A stretch of DNA of 64,000 nt from Endozoicomonas sp. NE40 (GTDB lineage: Bacteria > Pseudomonadota > Gammaproteobacteria > Pseudomonadales > Endozoicomonadaceae): the NCBI RefSeq assembly GCF_040549045.1, contig NZ_JBEWTB010000002.1, positions 2,370,001 to 2,434,000 of the forward strand, given 5' to 3'. How positions within the stretch are numbered: the stretch's first letter is position 1; each line of letters opens with the position of its first letter. Position numbers and translations under genes: made by a program. This document shows, in pieces, positions 8,047-16,225 of this stretch. The notes under the pieces were generated by a model. The model was not told the DNA's origin and did no database searches. It saw nothing but the letters and a program-made list of their open reading frames with translations.

Positions 8047-9680
8047 TTGAAAAAAAGCCAAACCATTACTAAAAATATTGATGCAAATAATTATCATTTG
8101 TTTTTATGGTGTGAAATGAAAAAAAATCAGGCAGATGTCCAACAGCGACAGAGTCGTGTACTTAAACAACTGGCATTTCTAACTGCTTTGGCTGGTGCGC
8201 CCAACTGGAACAGTCAGGCTGAAGTCATTCAGCTTGATAACAGCAATTTTGTTCAATACCTGAATGCGGATCAACCGGTTAATGGTACCTACCAATTATC
8301 CGACAACATTGACCTTAGCCGATACGCCCCGTGGAAGCCGGTAGGGAATGCTTCTACACCACTAACTGTCACATTAGACGGCAATTATCGTATTATCTCC
8401 GGTTTGAACGTAGCAACCTCTTCTAATAACACAGCATCGGGACTGTTCGGAATGCTGCTGGACAGCCAGGTTCGACAGATCATACTCAGGCAACCGCAAG
8501 TCTCCAGTTCCGGTCCATCAAGTCCGACAGGCGCTCTGGTTGGTGAGCTGTGGCGGAGCCGGGTGGAAGAGATTGTCAACTTTAACGGAACGGTCACTAC
8601 TACGGGTGATGTGAGTGACACCGGGGGAATTACGGGAAAAGCCCGGGATAACAGTGTTGTACGCAACACGATCAATACTGGCAGCATAACGGCAATAACA
8701 AAATCCAATGTGGCCGGTATCTCAGGATCAGCAGATCAACAATCCTCCGTTGCAAGCAACCTGAATGAAGTTAGTGATATGACGCATTTTAACGGAAAGG
8801 TGTATCTAACAGGAAAGGCGGGAAACCATACGCTTATCGGGCTCTATCTCCTTCATAATCAAATTTATTATTCTACAAAGGGTGCAAGATACGAAGAAGA
8901 GCTGGGGCAGCGTATCGTGATGTCACCAGATGGCAAAAAGCTGTATGTTGCCGGTGTCGGACGAGATGGGGGAAATCCCTATTCTGTGTTTGTTCGGCAG
9001 TAGTCACCTCATTTGGTGATGAAGGCGAGAGCATTGTCACCAACAATAAACCTGAAAAAAGCCAGCAGGATATTCTGGTTCATGGCGACTGGGTCTATGT
9101 TGCGACGGTCAGCCCTGAGGGGGAACAGTATTCAATCCGCAGGTTCGCAACGGATACAGGCCAGATGGACGGCGGTTTCATCATAGAGGATACCATCGAT
9201 GAACCTGCAAGTTCGTCTGATTCATTTTCAATGGTGAGATTAACCGCCAGTGAAAACACCATTCGTACCCTCATTTACAACAGTGATGAGCAGTTCTCTG
9301 TAATCACCTATGAGGACGGACAGAAAATTAATCAGGGCAGCAGGAAATTTGACCACCTTGCTATGAACTTCATTCATCCGGTTATGGTTGGTGACAAAGC
9401 GTATCTGGCAGTTTTGTACCATGATAAATCCGCAGGTCGCAGCTCTGTCGTCTTTATGTTAGAAATTTCGCTGGATTCTCAAAGTTATCTGTCAGGGCAA
9501 ACGACTGCCGTTGTCACATCGCCCAAAGGCCTGGCTGACTGGGTCATTCCGGTTGCTGTCGCAGCACCAGTGGTAGCAGTTGTTTCGATAATTACGATCA
9601 TCCTGGTCGCCAAAAACAAGGGAAGGTCATTGCGTTTGCAAGGAGATATGGAAATGCAAGGAATGGCCCTGCTGGAGTAG
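8047..9680 (+). pseudogene. Cell-surface protein with GLUG-like N-terminal part and C-terminal membrane anchor, frameshifted
   Basis: Two adjacent frames make one protein. Frame 1 opens at TTG 8047 (an ATG at 8116 is an alternative) and stops at 9003. Frame 2 is open across the junction, reading VVTSFGDEGESIVTNN from about 9000, and runs to 9680. A one-base shift near 8998-9002 would join them into about 540 residues. The N-terminus has a signal-like stretch (LKQLAFLTALAGA). Next comes a serine/glycine/threonine-rich region with repeats such as GALVGELWRSRVEEIVNFNG and GGITGKARDNSVV, resembling GLUG repeats of surface proteins, then strand-rich segments (MSPDGKKLYVAGV) suggesting a propeller. 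The C-terminus has a single membrane helix (about 28 residues after GLADW) followed by a basic tail. Function is unknown. It is either a recent pseudogene or a sequencing error. Confidence 0.7.
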
Positions 9681-9715
9681 TCACCTTTTTGAAGAACATA
9701 ATGCCAGAGCTTGCT

Positions 9716-9756
9716 CCCGGAGTCGTTGCTGTCATTGCGTACAGGGCGACTCCGGG
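9716..9756. repeat. Inverted repeat, small palindromic element
   Basis: The arms CCCGGAGTCG (9716-9725) and CGACTCCGGG (9747-9756) are perfect over 10 bp with a 21-nt loop. The next 40 bases (about 9758-9800) include TTCTCACGAAGGCGGGGATTC, which resembles the short dispersed palindromic repeats common in proteobacterial spacers. It may act as a terminator for the preceding gene, but no T-tract follows. Confidence 0.5.
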
Positions 9757-9901
9757 GATGCGGGAGACAGGGTTGTTCTCACGAAGGCGGGGATTCACCA
9801 TGGACAGGGGATTTTCGCTGTGAGAGCGTTTGCAGATTTTCTACAATAAGCTAGTTTTCAGGGAGGATATTTAAGAGTTCAACTCATCCCTCAGTACAAT
9901 A

Positions 9902-10981
9902 ATGAAATCATTACATAATACGAAGCCAGACCGTTTTACATCGGGTTCAGAACACTTCTCTAATGTCTTTTATAGCTGGTTATATGGCTGCTTACTGATT
10001 ATTCTGATTTTGCTTTCCCCTCCTGCACTGTCATACAACGTTTTTTTACAGGATGCAGCCGAATTCAGACCCGGGTCGGAGGAACATGACCACATACTCA
10101 TGTCAGCTACCCCCCAAAGTTTAAATGTTGCCCATGTTAATGACAGCTCACTGGGCGCCCTGGTTAATATTTTATTCAATGACCTGAGACGAAGACTGGC
10201 CTCTTCTGAACAGACAAATCACAACCCTTCAACCTACCCGCTTGCCGAGCTTTACCCTGATCGTGAACGGCAACATGTTGTGTTCATGGATTTTTACAAC
10301 AACTTTGGCGGCGTGGAGTTTGAAGTCGTTACTTGTGACAGGTTTGGAAATCACATCTCTTTCAACTTCGCAGAACTCCTTAACCACATGCGAGTTACGA
10401 ACAATGTGTCCTTGTCTTCCCAGGATAACTTTGGCGTACCGGGACTGAATATTTTTAACGTCCTGATAAGGGAGGATGTGATGGGAAGTATTGTCAACAT
10501 GCTTCAGAATCATTCTACTCAGAATACTGCCACCATCGAAGTTCCCGCATTCTTGCCGGTTGGACAACCCCCTTATTTTGATACCAGAACGTGGACATCC
10601 TATGTTGCTGCTTTCGGTCAGGGCGAGCAGCAAGGCAACCTGATTTACAGCGAATACCCAAGAGTGTTTGAAAGGGCTCCGGAACCGAGGCGTCAGGGGC
10701 TGCTGGTCAGAATACGTCATTTAAGTGCTGATGAAATGCAAACCCATCGACACAGAGGCAACATGACAAACCGCCTTTACAATGCGTTGACCGGTGGTTG
10801 GAATACGCTCTCCTCCTGGTTATTCGGCTCTGGCAACTCAAATACAGCCGACACCGGGGTTGACGACACAACCTTTGAATCAAATTTCGATGGAGATATA
10901 GCTTCATTACAAAAGTGGCTTACTCATCAAATAAGAGAAGTGAAATCCTGGGGTGGGCAACTGACCACTTTGAAGCACTGA
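9902..10981 (+). CDS. Secreted or membrane-anchored protein of unknown function
   Basis: I do not recognise this 359-residue protein. The N-terminus has about 25 polar residues, then a strongly hydrophobic stretch (LYGCLLIILILLSPPALSYN) that looks like a signal peptide or anchor. The rest is soluble and mixed, with no cysteine pairs or catalytic motif that I can name. It has a glycine/serine/asparagine-rich linker near residues 310-330 and a short helical C-terminus. It is monocistronic between the frameshifted surface protein and the convergent phosphatase gene. The frame stays open for about 100 bases after its TGA, ending KAFGL at the repeat shared with the 7.7-kb relic. Confidence 0.75.
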   Translation: MKSLHNTKPDRFTSGSEHFSNVFYSWLYGCLLIILILLSPPALSYNVFLQDAAEFRPGSEEHDHILMSATPQSLNVAHVNDSSLGALVNILFNDLRRRLASSEQTNHNPSTYPLAELYPDRERQHVVFMDFYNNFGGVEFEVVTCDRFGNHISFNFAELLNHMRVTNNVSLSSQDNFGVPGLNIFNVLIREDVMGSIVNMLQNHSTQNTATIEVPAFLPVGQPPYFDTRTWTSYVAAFGQGEQQGNLIYSEYPRVFERAPEPRRQGLLVRIRHLSADEMQTHRHRGNMTNRLYNALTGGWNTLSSWLFGSGNSNTADTGVDDTTFESNFDGDIASLQKWLTHQIREVKSWGGQLTTLKH

Positions 10982-11155
10982 GTCAACACCAGCCAGCAGA
11001 CCCCCGAACAACATACGTCTCAAGCTCCGATAATGCTGAGTCATATTGGTAACGTCCAACAGCCTTTGAAAGCTTTCGGACTTTGATATAAACGAAGAAA
11101 GTTCAGCCACACTGCATCGCGACCTTAATTCTCAGTTTTAACGTGACGCTGGGTT

Positions 11156-11665
11156 TTACTTCTGGCTTTCTGCAACAGCCTGAATATATTCAAGCTGTTC
11201 AGAAATCGTAAATGCATTGGGCCGTTGAGCCTTGATCAGATCAATCACATTGTCCAGGGGCATACCCCGCTCCAGCATAATCTGACCGGCCATCAGTCCT
11301 GTTCTTCCCGAACCGCCCTTACAATGAATAGCTATAGACTGTCCGTTGTTCAGTAACTGATGAATGTCGTCTGCATACTTTGCCCATGCAGAAAAAAACG
11401 GTTCACGTGGGCCTTCATCGTCGACAATTGGCAGGTGGAACCACTGCATACCGGCCTTTTTAACCTCAAGAGGCAAGTCAGCTACGCCACTTTCGTTCAG
11501 GTCTACTGTTGGCATCAGTGTTAAAACCGCACTTGCCCCCCACTCTCGCAGTGTTGTCAGCGAATCAACAAGTGACTCATTCCGGGTACCCGGACAAGGG
11601 GTTAAACCGATTTTTCCATCAGAATTAATAACAGGCACAAACCAGACAGGGTGTGATGAACTCAT
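11156..11665 (-). CDS. Tyrosine/dual-specificity phosphatase-like protein
   Basis: This is a 169-residue cysteine-based phosphatase. The signature loop IHCKGGSGRTGLMAGQIM gives the CX5R motif, with catalytic Cys115 and Arg121. The acidic pair in LPIVDDEGPRE (Asp82/Asp83) is in the right place for the general acid. The arrangement, with a preceding ALxTL-like strand (ASAVLTLMPTVDL), resembles bacterial CDKN3-like phosphatases. No signal peptide is seen, so it is cytoplasmic or exported by another route. The substrate is unknown. It is convergent with the secreted unknown at 9902. A decayed copy of its catalytic loop lies at 7.8 kb. Confidence 0.88.
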   Translation of the reverse strand: MSSSHPVWFVPVINSDGKIGLTPCPGTRNESLVDSLTTLREWGASAVLTLMPTVDLNESGVADLPLEVKKAGMQWFHLPIVDDEGPREPFFSAWAKYADDIHQLLNNGQSIAIHCKGGSGRTGLMAGQIMLERGMPLDNVIDLIKAQRPNAFTISEQLEYIQAVAESQK

Positions 11666-11838
11666 CGCGCTCTCATTCAGGGTTATTGCAAAAGTGCTGG
11701 ATTCTAAGGGGTTTACGATAAAATTACCGCTATTTCATGACTGCAGGATAACGCCTGGTTCAACCGCTGCCGAAGACGATCAGATAGAGGGGCGAAGCCC
11801 CGGAACGAACTGGAACCATTTGTTACATTTGTGGCAGG

Positions 11839-12372
11839 CTACGAACCAAAAAGCTGGGCTACTGTTTTCATGGGTAGGAACATGCGAACTCTACCATTAT
11901 GTTCACACAATACATCAAAGCCATATTTTGCATAAAATGTCTCTGCAGCATCCGTTAAGCAGTCAACAATAATGGCGTATGCGCGCATATGAGAGTTTAT
12001 TGCCCACAGGTACTTTAGGGCATTTATCAGGCATATTTTTCCTAATCCCTCACCATGAAATTCTCGATGAACCGCAAGCTGTGCGATCAAAAACACAGGG
12101 ACGGGATATCGTGGCAACTTCTTTGCTAAAGCTTCAGGTAAAGTATTTCGACAGATAGAGCCTGGCGCAATGCTGTAAAATGCACAGATTGGTATTTTTT
12201 GATTTGGCAAAGGGTTTGATGCAGGCAGAACCATTGTACGACTGATACCTGCCTGCATATGTTTTGCAGCTTGAGTTTGGATGAACAAATTTAATTCAGT
12301 CTCACCAGAATCAAATGATGCTCTATCGTGGATATCTTTATCGAGTTCCACAAACTCCTTTGACCAGCTCAC
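11839..12372 (-). CDS. GNAT acetyltransferase toxin, TacT-like
   Basis: This is a 177-residue GNAT-fold protein. The acetyl-CoA binding motif appears as REFHGEGLGKICLINAL (R/Q-x-x-G-x-G) near the middle. The N-terminal part resembles TacT-type toxins, starting MSWSKEFVELDKDIHDRASF with the region ETELNLFIQTQAAKHM. In that family the enzyme acetylates the amino group of charged tRNAs and blocks translation. Its ATG overlaps the stop of the DUF1778 gene (ATGA, 4 bp), the usual antitoxin-first layout. It ends YGFDVL...MFLPMKTV, the typical last strands of this group. The exact tRNA target cannot be predicted. Confidence 0.92.
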   Translation of the reverse strand: MSWSKEFVELDKDIHDRASFDSGETELNLFIQTQAAKHMQAGISRTMVLPASNPLPNQKIPICAFYSIAPGSICRNTLPEALAKKLPRYPVPVFLIAQLAVHREFHGEGLGKICLINALKYLWAINSHMRAYAIIVDCLTDAAETFYAKYGFDVLCEHNGRVRMFLPMKTVAQLFGS

Positions 12373-12638
12373 TTGACACCTTTCTCCTCGGTAAATGCTA
12401 AGGCATCCACCAAAGCTTTATTTGGAGCCTTTGCCTTTTCGCAGGCTTCTGTAAAGCGATCAAAAACATCGTTTTCGACTGTAATGCTCTCATATTCAGA
12501 AATAACCTGAGTAGAGTCTTCATCCATGAGCCTGACAACGTATTCGGTCAAACTCCTCAGCCCCAGCAGGGCTGAAGCCTTCTCTGCTTTAGCCTTGATC
12601 TCCTCATCAAGTCTTAGGTCTAAGCGTGCAGTAGCCAT
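12369..12638 (-). CDS. DUF1778 antitoxin, TacA-like
   Basis: This is an 89-residue ribbon-helix-helix antitoxin. The N-terminal segment ATARLDLRLDEEIKAKAEKA followed by LTEYVVRLM is the DNA-binding domain; the C-terminal acidic part (DVFDRFTEACEKAKAPNKAL) would wrap the GNAT toxin. GGAGGG lies seven bases before the ATG at 12638. It overlaps the toxin gene by 4 bp, so the pair is cotranslated. A palindromic site directly upstream fits autoregulation by the toxin/antitoxin complex. Confidence 0.93.
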   Translation of the reverse strand: MATARLDLRLDEEIKAKAEKASALLGLRSLTEYVVRLMDEDSTQVISEYESITVENDVFDRFTEACEKAKAPNKALVDALAFTEEKGVK

Positions 12639-12655
12639 TTTTTACCCTCCATTTG

Positions 12656-12672
12656 TACGGATATATTCCGTA
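12656..12672. promoter_or_regulatory. Likely operator of the toxin-antitoxin operon
   Basis: TACGGA (12656-12661) and TCCGTA (12667-12672) form a perfect inverted repeat around TATAT, only 18 bp ahead of the antitoxin start. Another TACGGA-type half-site (TTGTACGGATGAATGACGG) lies about 55 bp further upstream, near 12710-12728. The spacing and position fit ribbon-helix-helix autoregulation. Binding is inferred. Confidence 0.65.
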
Positions 12673-12764
12673 TAGAAAGAGTTTAGACCTGAGAGCTCCT
12701 ATAAACAAGTTGTACGGATGAATGACGGATTATTTTAGCGACTATAACAATCTCAGTAACAGCA

Positions 12765-14726
12765 TTAATCTTCTTTTAAGTCGATTGTGTACACTGCAAA
12801 ACCTGAGTCATCCTTATCAATCTGCTTCATCTCGTATACCGCATACTCTTTGATGAAATCAGCCGCTTTCCTGCTCGGAGACGTTTCAATCACAATTTCC
12901 AGGTCGGTATCGGTCTTGATCGGTGCCAGCTTCCAGTTATTGGTTGCAGTGGGTTTTACAGAGCCCGTTTCTTCCGTTGCTTTAGCGATGTAATGAGACA
13001 ACACCTGCCTGTTTTCATCGGGCGAGGCAAAAGCAATATGATCGTCACCTGTTCCGGCAAAATTATCACTACCAGAAGCCCTGAAGTTATTGGTAGCAAT
13101 GATAAATTCCTGATCGTCTCTGACCGGCCTCCCTTCAAAGGTCAGATCTACAATCCTCTCTGACTGAGGATGAATCAAGCGGCCATCTCCATCATATTTA
13201 GCGGGTTTAGTGACATCGATCTGATATTCAACGCCATCGATGACATCAAAATTGTAGGTTCTGAAACCATCCCAGTTAATCAGGTGTTGCCGTCTGGTAC
13301 TGTCAGGATCAATCTGGTTAAACTGCCCGGCAGACATTTCCAGCCAGTCTTTCAGCTCTTTACCATTAATTTTTAAAGCGACCAGGGTGTTCGGATAGAG
13401 ATAAAGATCTGCAGCATTACTGAATGTCAGAGTACCAGCTTCCACTTCGGTATAACGACTTGGATCATTTTTGTGTCCACCCACTTTGAAGGGCGCTGCA
13501 GCTGAGATGACCGGAAGTCTGTTCAGGTCCGGATCCCCCTCAATAACCTCTTTTACATAGTCAATCTGGGCATCATTAACAATCTGAATGGTTGGGTCAT
13601 CCTGAACGAGAGCCAGATAGCTGTACATCACATCATCAGCTTTACCAATAGGCTGACTGGCAAATTCTTTAGTGCCTTTATGTTCAACTTCCACGGCTTT
13701 GATAACATCCGGATCGGCTTCAACCAGAGCTTTATTGCGACGCCCATCATAGACCGGGCGGGCCTGAGAGTGAGCAGAAACCACCTTCCATTCGCCACTG
13801 CTGTTGTCCAATGTTAAGTCAACAACTCCCAGATGGTCTCCCCAGCGCCCCGGCATCACAGCGGCGACACCATTAATGGTACCTTGATCAATATTGACCC
13901 CTTTAATGCCCTTATAGGCAGGCCCCGGAAACACTTCATGAGAATGACCCAACAGAATGGCGTCAATGTCTTCTACCTGCGAGAGGTAGTAAGCTGAGTT
14001 TTCAGCCATGGTGTTGTATGGGTCGGTACTGATGCCTGAGTGAGGGATTGCAATAATCACATCCGCCCCCTCTTTTTTCATCTTCGGTACCAGTTTTTTA
14101 GCGGTCTGCAAAATATCTTCGGTGACCACCTGCCCTCCAAGGTGTTTCTTGTCCCACTGCACAACCTGTGGCGGAACAAACCCGATAAAACCAACCCGCA
14201 CAGGCTGTTTTTTGCCGTTGTTATCTATAAATACCTTGTCCTGAATAACATAGGCATTGAAGAGGTGCTGCCTGTTTTGTGCAGACAATAGATTAGCGCA
14301 GACGTAAGGAAAGTTGGCACCCGCCACCGCCAGTTTCAGGTACTCCAGCCCGTAGTTGAATTCGTGATTACCAATGTTGCCAACATCGTAGTTCAGCAGG
14401 TTCATCGCTTTATAAACCGGGTGGACATCACCTTTTTGCAACCCCCGCTCAGCCATATAGTCCCCCATTGGAGAGCCCTGAAGCAGGTCACCGTTATCCA
14501 CCAGAATACTGTTGTCTACCTCTTTTCTGGCATTACGGATCAACGTTGCCACCCTGACCAAACCTATCTCTTCAGACTGTTTTCCTTTGTAATAATCAAA
14601 ATCCATAACATTGGCGTGAATATCCGTTGTTTCCATAACTCGCAACTCTATGATCGCTGCATAGAGATCATCACTGAGAAGCCAGCTTGCCAATACTGTT
14701 ATGAATACTGCCCGAAGAAACACCAT
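12765..14726 (-). CDS. cpdB: 2',3'-cyclic-nucleotide 2'-phosphodiesterase/3'-nucleotidase, periplasmic
   Basis: This is a bifunctional enzyme that opens 2',3'-cyclic nucleotides and releases phosphate from 3'-nucleotides in the periplasm. The 653 residues compare with 647 in E. coli. The N-terminus is a signal peptide (MVFLRAVFITVLASWLLSD). Metallophosphoesterase motifs appear in order: METTDIHANV, LVDNGDLLQGSP, NIGNHEFNYG, IAIPHSGIS and LLGHSHEVFPG. The C-terminal 5'-nucleotidase domain contains the region around GFRTYNFDVIDGVEYQIDV. It appears monocistronic and probably scavenges phosphate and nucleosides. It lies upstream of the toxin-antitoxin pair on the same strand but 127 bp away. Confidence 0.92.
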   Translation of the reverse strand: MVFLRAVFITVLASWLLSDDLYAAIIELRVMETTDIHANVMDFDYYKGKQSEEIGLVRVATLIRNARKEVDNSILVDNGDLLQGSPMGDYMAERGLQKGDVHPVYKAMNLLNYDVGNIGNHEFNYGLEYLKLAVAGANFPYVCANLLSAQNRQHLFNAYVIQDKVFIDNNGKKQPVRVGFIGFVPPQVVQWDKKHLGGQVVTEDILQTAKKLVPKMKKEGADVIIAIPHSGISTDPYNTMAENSAYYLSQVEDIDAILLGHSHEVFPGPAYKGIKGVNIDQGTINGVAAVMPGRWGDHLGVVDLTLDNSSGEWKVVSAHSQARPVYDGRRNKALVEADPDVIKAVEVEHKGTKEFASQPIGKADDVMYSYLALVQDDPTIQIVNDAQIDYVKEVIEGDPDLNRLPVISAAAPFKVGGHKNDPSRYTEVEAGTLTFSNAADLYLYPNTLVALKINGKELKDWLEMSAGQFNQIDPDSTRRQHLINWDGFRTYNFDVIDGVEYQIDVTKPAKYDGDGRLIHPQSERIVDLTFEGRPVRDDQEFIIATNNFRASGSDNFAGTGDDHIAFASPDENRQVLSHYIAKATEETGSVKPTATNNWKLAPIKTDTDLEIVIETSPSRKAADFIKEYAVYEMKQIDKDDSGFAVYTIDLKED

Positions 14727-14869
14727 AAAGAACCCGCTAAATGACTGAAGAAGGAAAGCGCGGAAGTGTAGGAAAGATCAGGAGAGAAGGAGAACAGAAT
14801 GAACCTGCTTAAAGCCTAATCATCTAAAAAATAAAATAGATATAGTTATATCGTATGACCAGAAAGACA

Positions 14870-14905
14870 GGCCGCTCTGACCCGAAGGATCAGGTCAGAG
14901 CGGCC
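14870..14905 (-). terminator. Strong hairpin after yggL
   Basis: GGCCGCTCTGACC (14870-14882) and GGTCAGAGCGGCC (14893-14905) form a perfect 13-bp stem with a 10-nt loop. It sits 22 bp beyond the yggL stop on the minus strand. The following bases are only moderately T-rich, so it may terminate with partial efficiency or block exonucleases. Confidence 0.65.
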
Positions 14906-14927
14906 TCAGCTATTTTAGAACAACGGA

Positions 14928-15278
14928 TTAAAGCTCAAAGTTGGCATCAATCAAATGACCAACAGAGTGCTTGGCTACCAGTTCCTGCTGCTCAAACCAG
15001 GCATCCAATAGCTTGCGGTGGTCTTCTGAAGAAGAAGCATACCGTTTAGCGGGTACCACAAAGCCAGAAAAACCTTCTTTAGTGCCACCGCCACCAAAGA
15101 CCAGCTGGTTGGCATCGATCACATTCGTCAGAAAATCGTCAAAAAAGGCATCCATGGTTTCCTCAGTGGTGGAATCGGCAAAGGTTAAGTCCACCTCAAA
15201 ACCCAGGACTTTAAATTCATCGACGTACAACTTTTTACGCAGGCGCCTGCTGCGCTTTTTAGCATCGACCTTGATCAT
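14928..15278 (-). CDS. yggL: YggL family ribosome-associated protein
   Basis: This is a 116-residue DUF469/YggL protein. The region KKRSRRLRKKLYVDEFKVLG matches the conserved basic start of YggL, which continues with GFEVDLTF and a later DDFLTNVIDANQLVFGGGG. In E. coli YggL is reported to bind the 50S subunit. It is monocistronic on the minus strand, ends at a strong hairpin and lies divergent from the next plus-strand gene. It is intact and close to the usual length. Confidence 0.9.
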   Translation of the reverse strand: MIKVDAKKRSRRLRKKLYVDEFKVLGFEVDLTFADSTTEETMDAFFDDFLTNVIDANQLVFGGGGTKEGFSGFVVPAKRYASSSEDHRKLLDAWFEQQELVAKHSVGHLIDANFEL

Positions 15279-15420
15279 CAGTTACAACCTTAAAGATACT
15301 CATCAAAATGATGCACTAGAAGATACGACAGATAGTCCACCTTGGCAAAGCCGTTACCAGAGTCGCTAAGTTATAGGCTAATCTTCTTGTTAACGGGCTG
15401 ATAACCGCGCAGGGATGATC

Positions 15421-16179
15421 ATGAAAGTTTCAATGGCCAGGGCATATTTCAAGCAACATATGGGCCTTGCCAGTATAAAGGAAAAATTTGCTCAAAAATT
15501 CGGGTTCAAGGTTAAAACCAATGAACAGGTCGAAGCTAAAATCCCCAAAGGCGTTGAGACAGATGCTCCCCTCACCCACCCAAAGCCTATAAAATCCCGA
15601 CAAACAAAAAAAGCAAAGCCATCAGCATGGGCTAACTGGCAGATGGCGCGCAGCAAAAAGCAATCAAGGAAGCTATTCGGTGAAATGCTGCAAAACTGGA
15701 TGTCAGACAAACCGGAAAAAGCGGTTCAAAGCTACGTGAAATTCCGTAGGCAGCTCGAGAAGACCATGACACTGGAAAAATATGAAGATATGTCTGCTGA
15801 TGACTACGCTAACAAAACCGAATCTGTATTGATGGATTTTATTGCCTCACTTAAAACCAAAGAGCCATTAGAGAAAATAAAAAATGACTTGCGACATGGT
15901 GGCAAGATATACCGGGGGCTTTGTGCCCTGACTTATTTGCAGAACGGAACCAACGATGAGGGGAAACTGTGGAGGCATTCATTAAGCGATAAGGCAAATG
16001 CAGCCCTAACCTCTATCAATACCCTTTGTCTGGATCTTTTTAAAAACTTCCTTCCCTTAAAAAACGAAGCTCTTCAAGAAGCATTAATGAAAGAGACTGA
16101 TCCTGAAAGAACCAACCAGTCCGAACAGGAAGTTGAAGACATAAAAGCTGCTTTTTCTGCTCTGAAAAAAATAAAATAA
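15421..16179 (+). CDS. Lysine-rich soluble protein, unknown
   Basis: I do not recognise this 252-residue protein. It is strongly basic in the first third (KVKTNEQVEAKIPKG, KSRQTKKAKPSAWANWQMAR), then mostly helical. It has no signal peptide and no membrane segment. I prefer ATG 15421 over the in-frame ATG 15415, because AGGGA sits 5 bp before the former and runs into the latter. It is monocistronic and convergent with parB, with a hairpin between. The disordered basic N-terminus with a helical body would suit a secreted effector or a nucleic-acid-binding protein, but nothing proves either. Confidence 0.7.
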   Translation: MKVSMARAYFKQHMGLASIKEKFAQKFGFKVKTNEQVEAKIPKGVETDAPLTHPKPIKSRQTKKAKPSAWANWQMARSKKQSRKLFGEMLQNWMSDKPEKAVQSYVKFRRQLEKTMTLEKYEDMSADDYANKTESVLMDFIASLKTKEPLEKIKNDLRHGGKIYRGLCALTYLQNGTNDEGKLWRHSLSDKANAALTSINTLCLDLFKNFLPLKNEALQEALMKETDPERTNQSEQEVEDIKAAFSALKKIK

Positions 16180-16180
16180 T

Positions 16181-16214
16181 CGTTGTTTTGCAAGACTATT
16201 CCTGCAAAACAACG
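16181..16214. terminator. Convergent hairpin between the unknown gene and parB
   Basis: CGTTGTTTTGCA (16181-16192) pairs with TGCAAAACAACG (16203-16214) in a 12-bp perfect stem with a 10-nt loop. It lies between two convergent genes, 1 bp after the upstream stop and 11 bp before the parB stop. It lacks a long T-tract on either strand. Confidence 0.6.
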
Positions 16215-16225
16215 AAGTGACCCCG

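Noticed and set aside
10229..10720. 163-residue minus-strand frame inside the secreted unknown
   Set aside because: It is a shadow of the plus-strand gene, which has a signal peptide; no start site.
11396..11416. CACGTG-containing sequence resembling parS
   Set aside because: GGTTCACGTGGGCC matches only the core; the full palindrome is missing.
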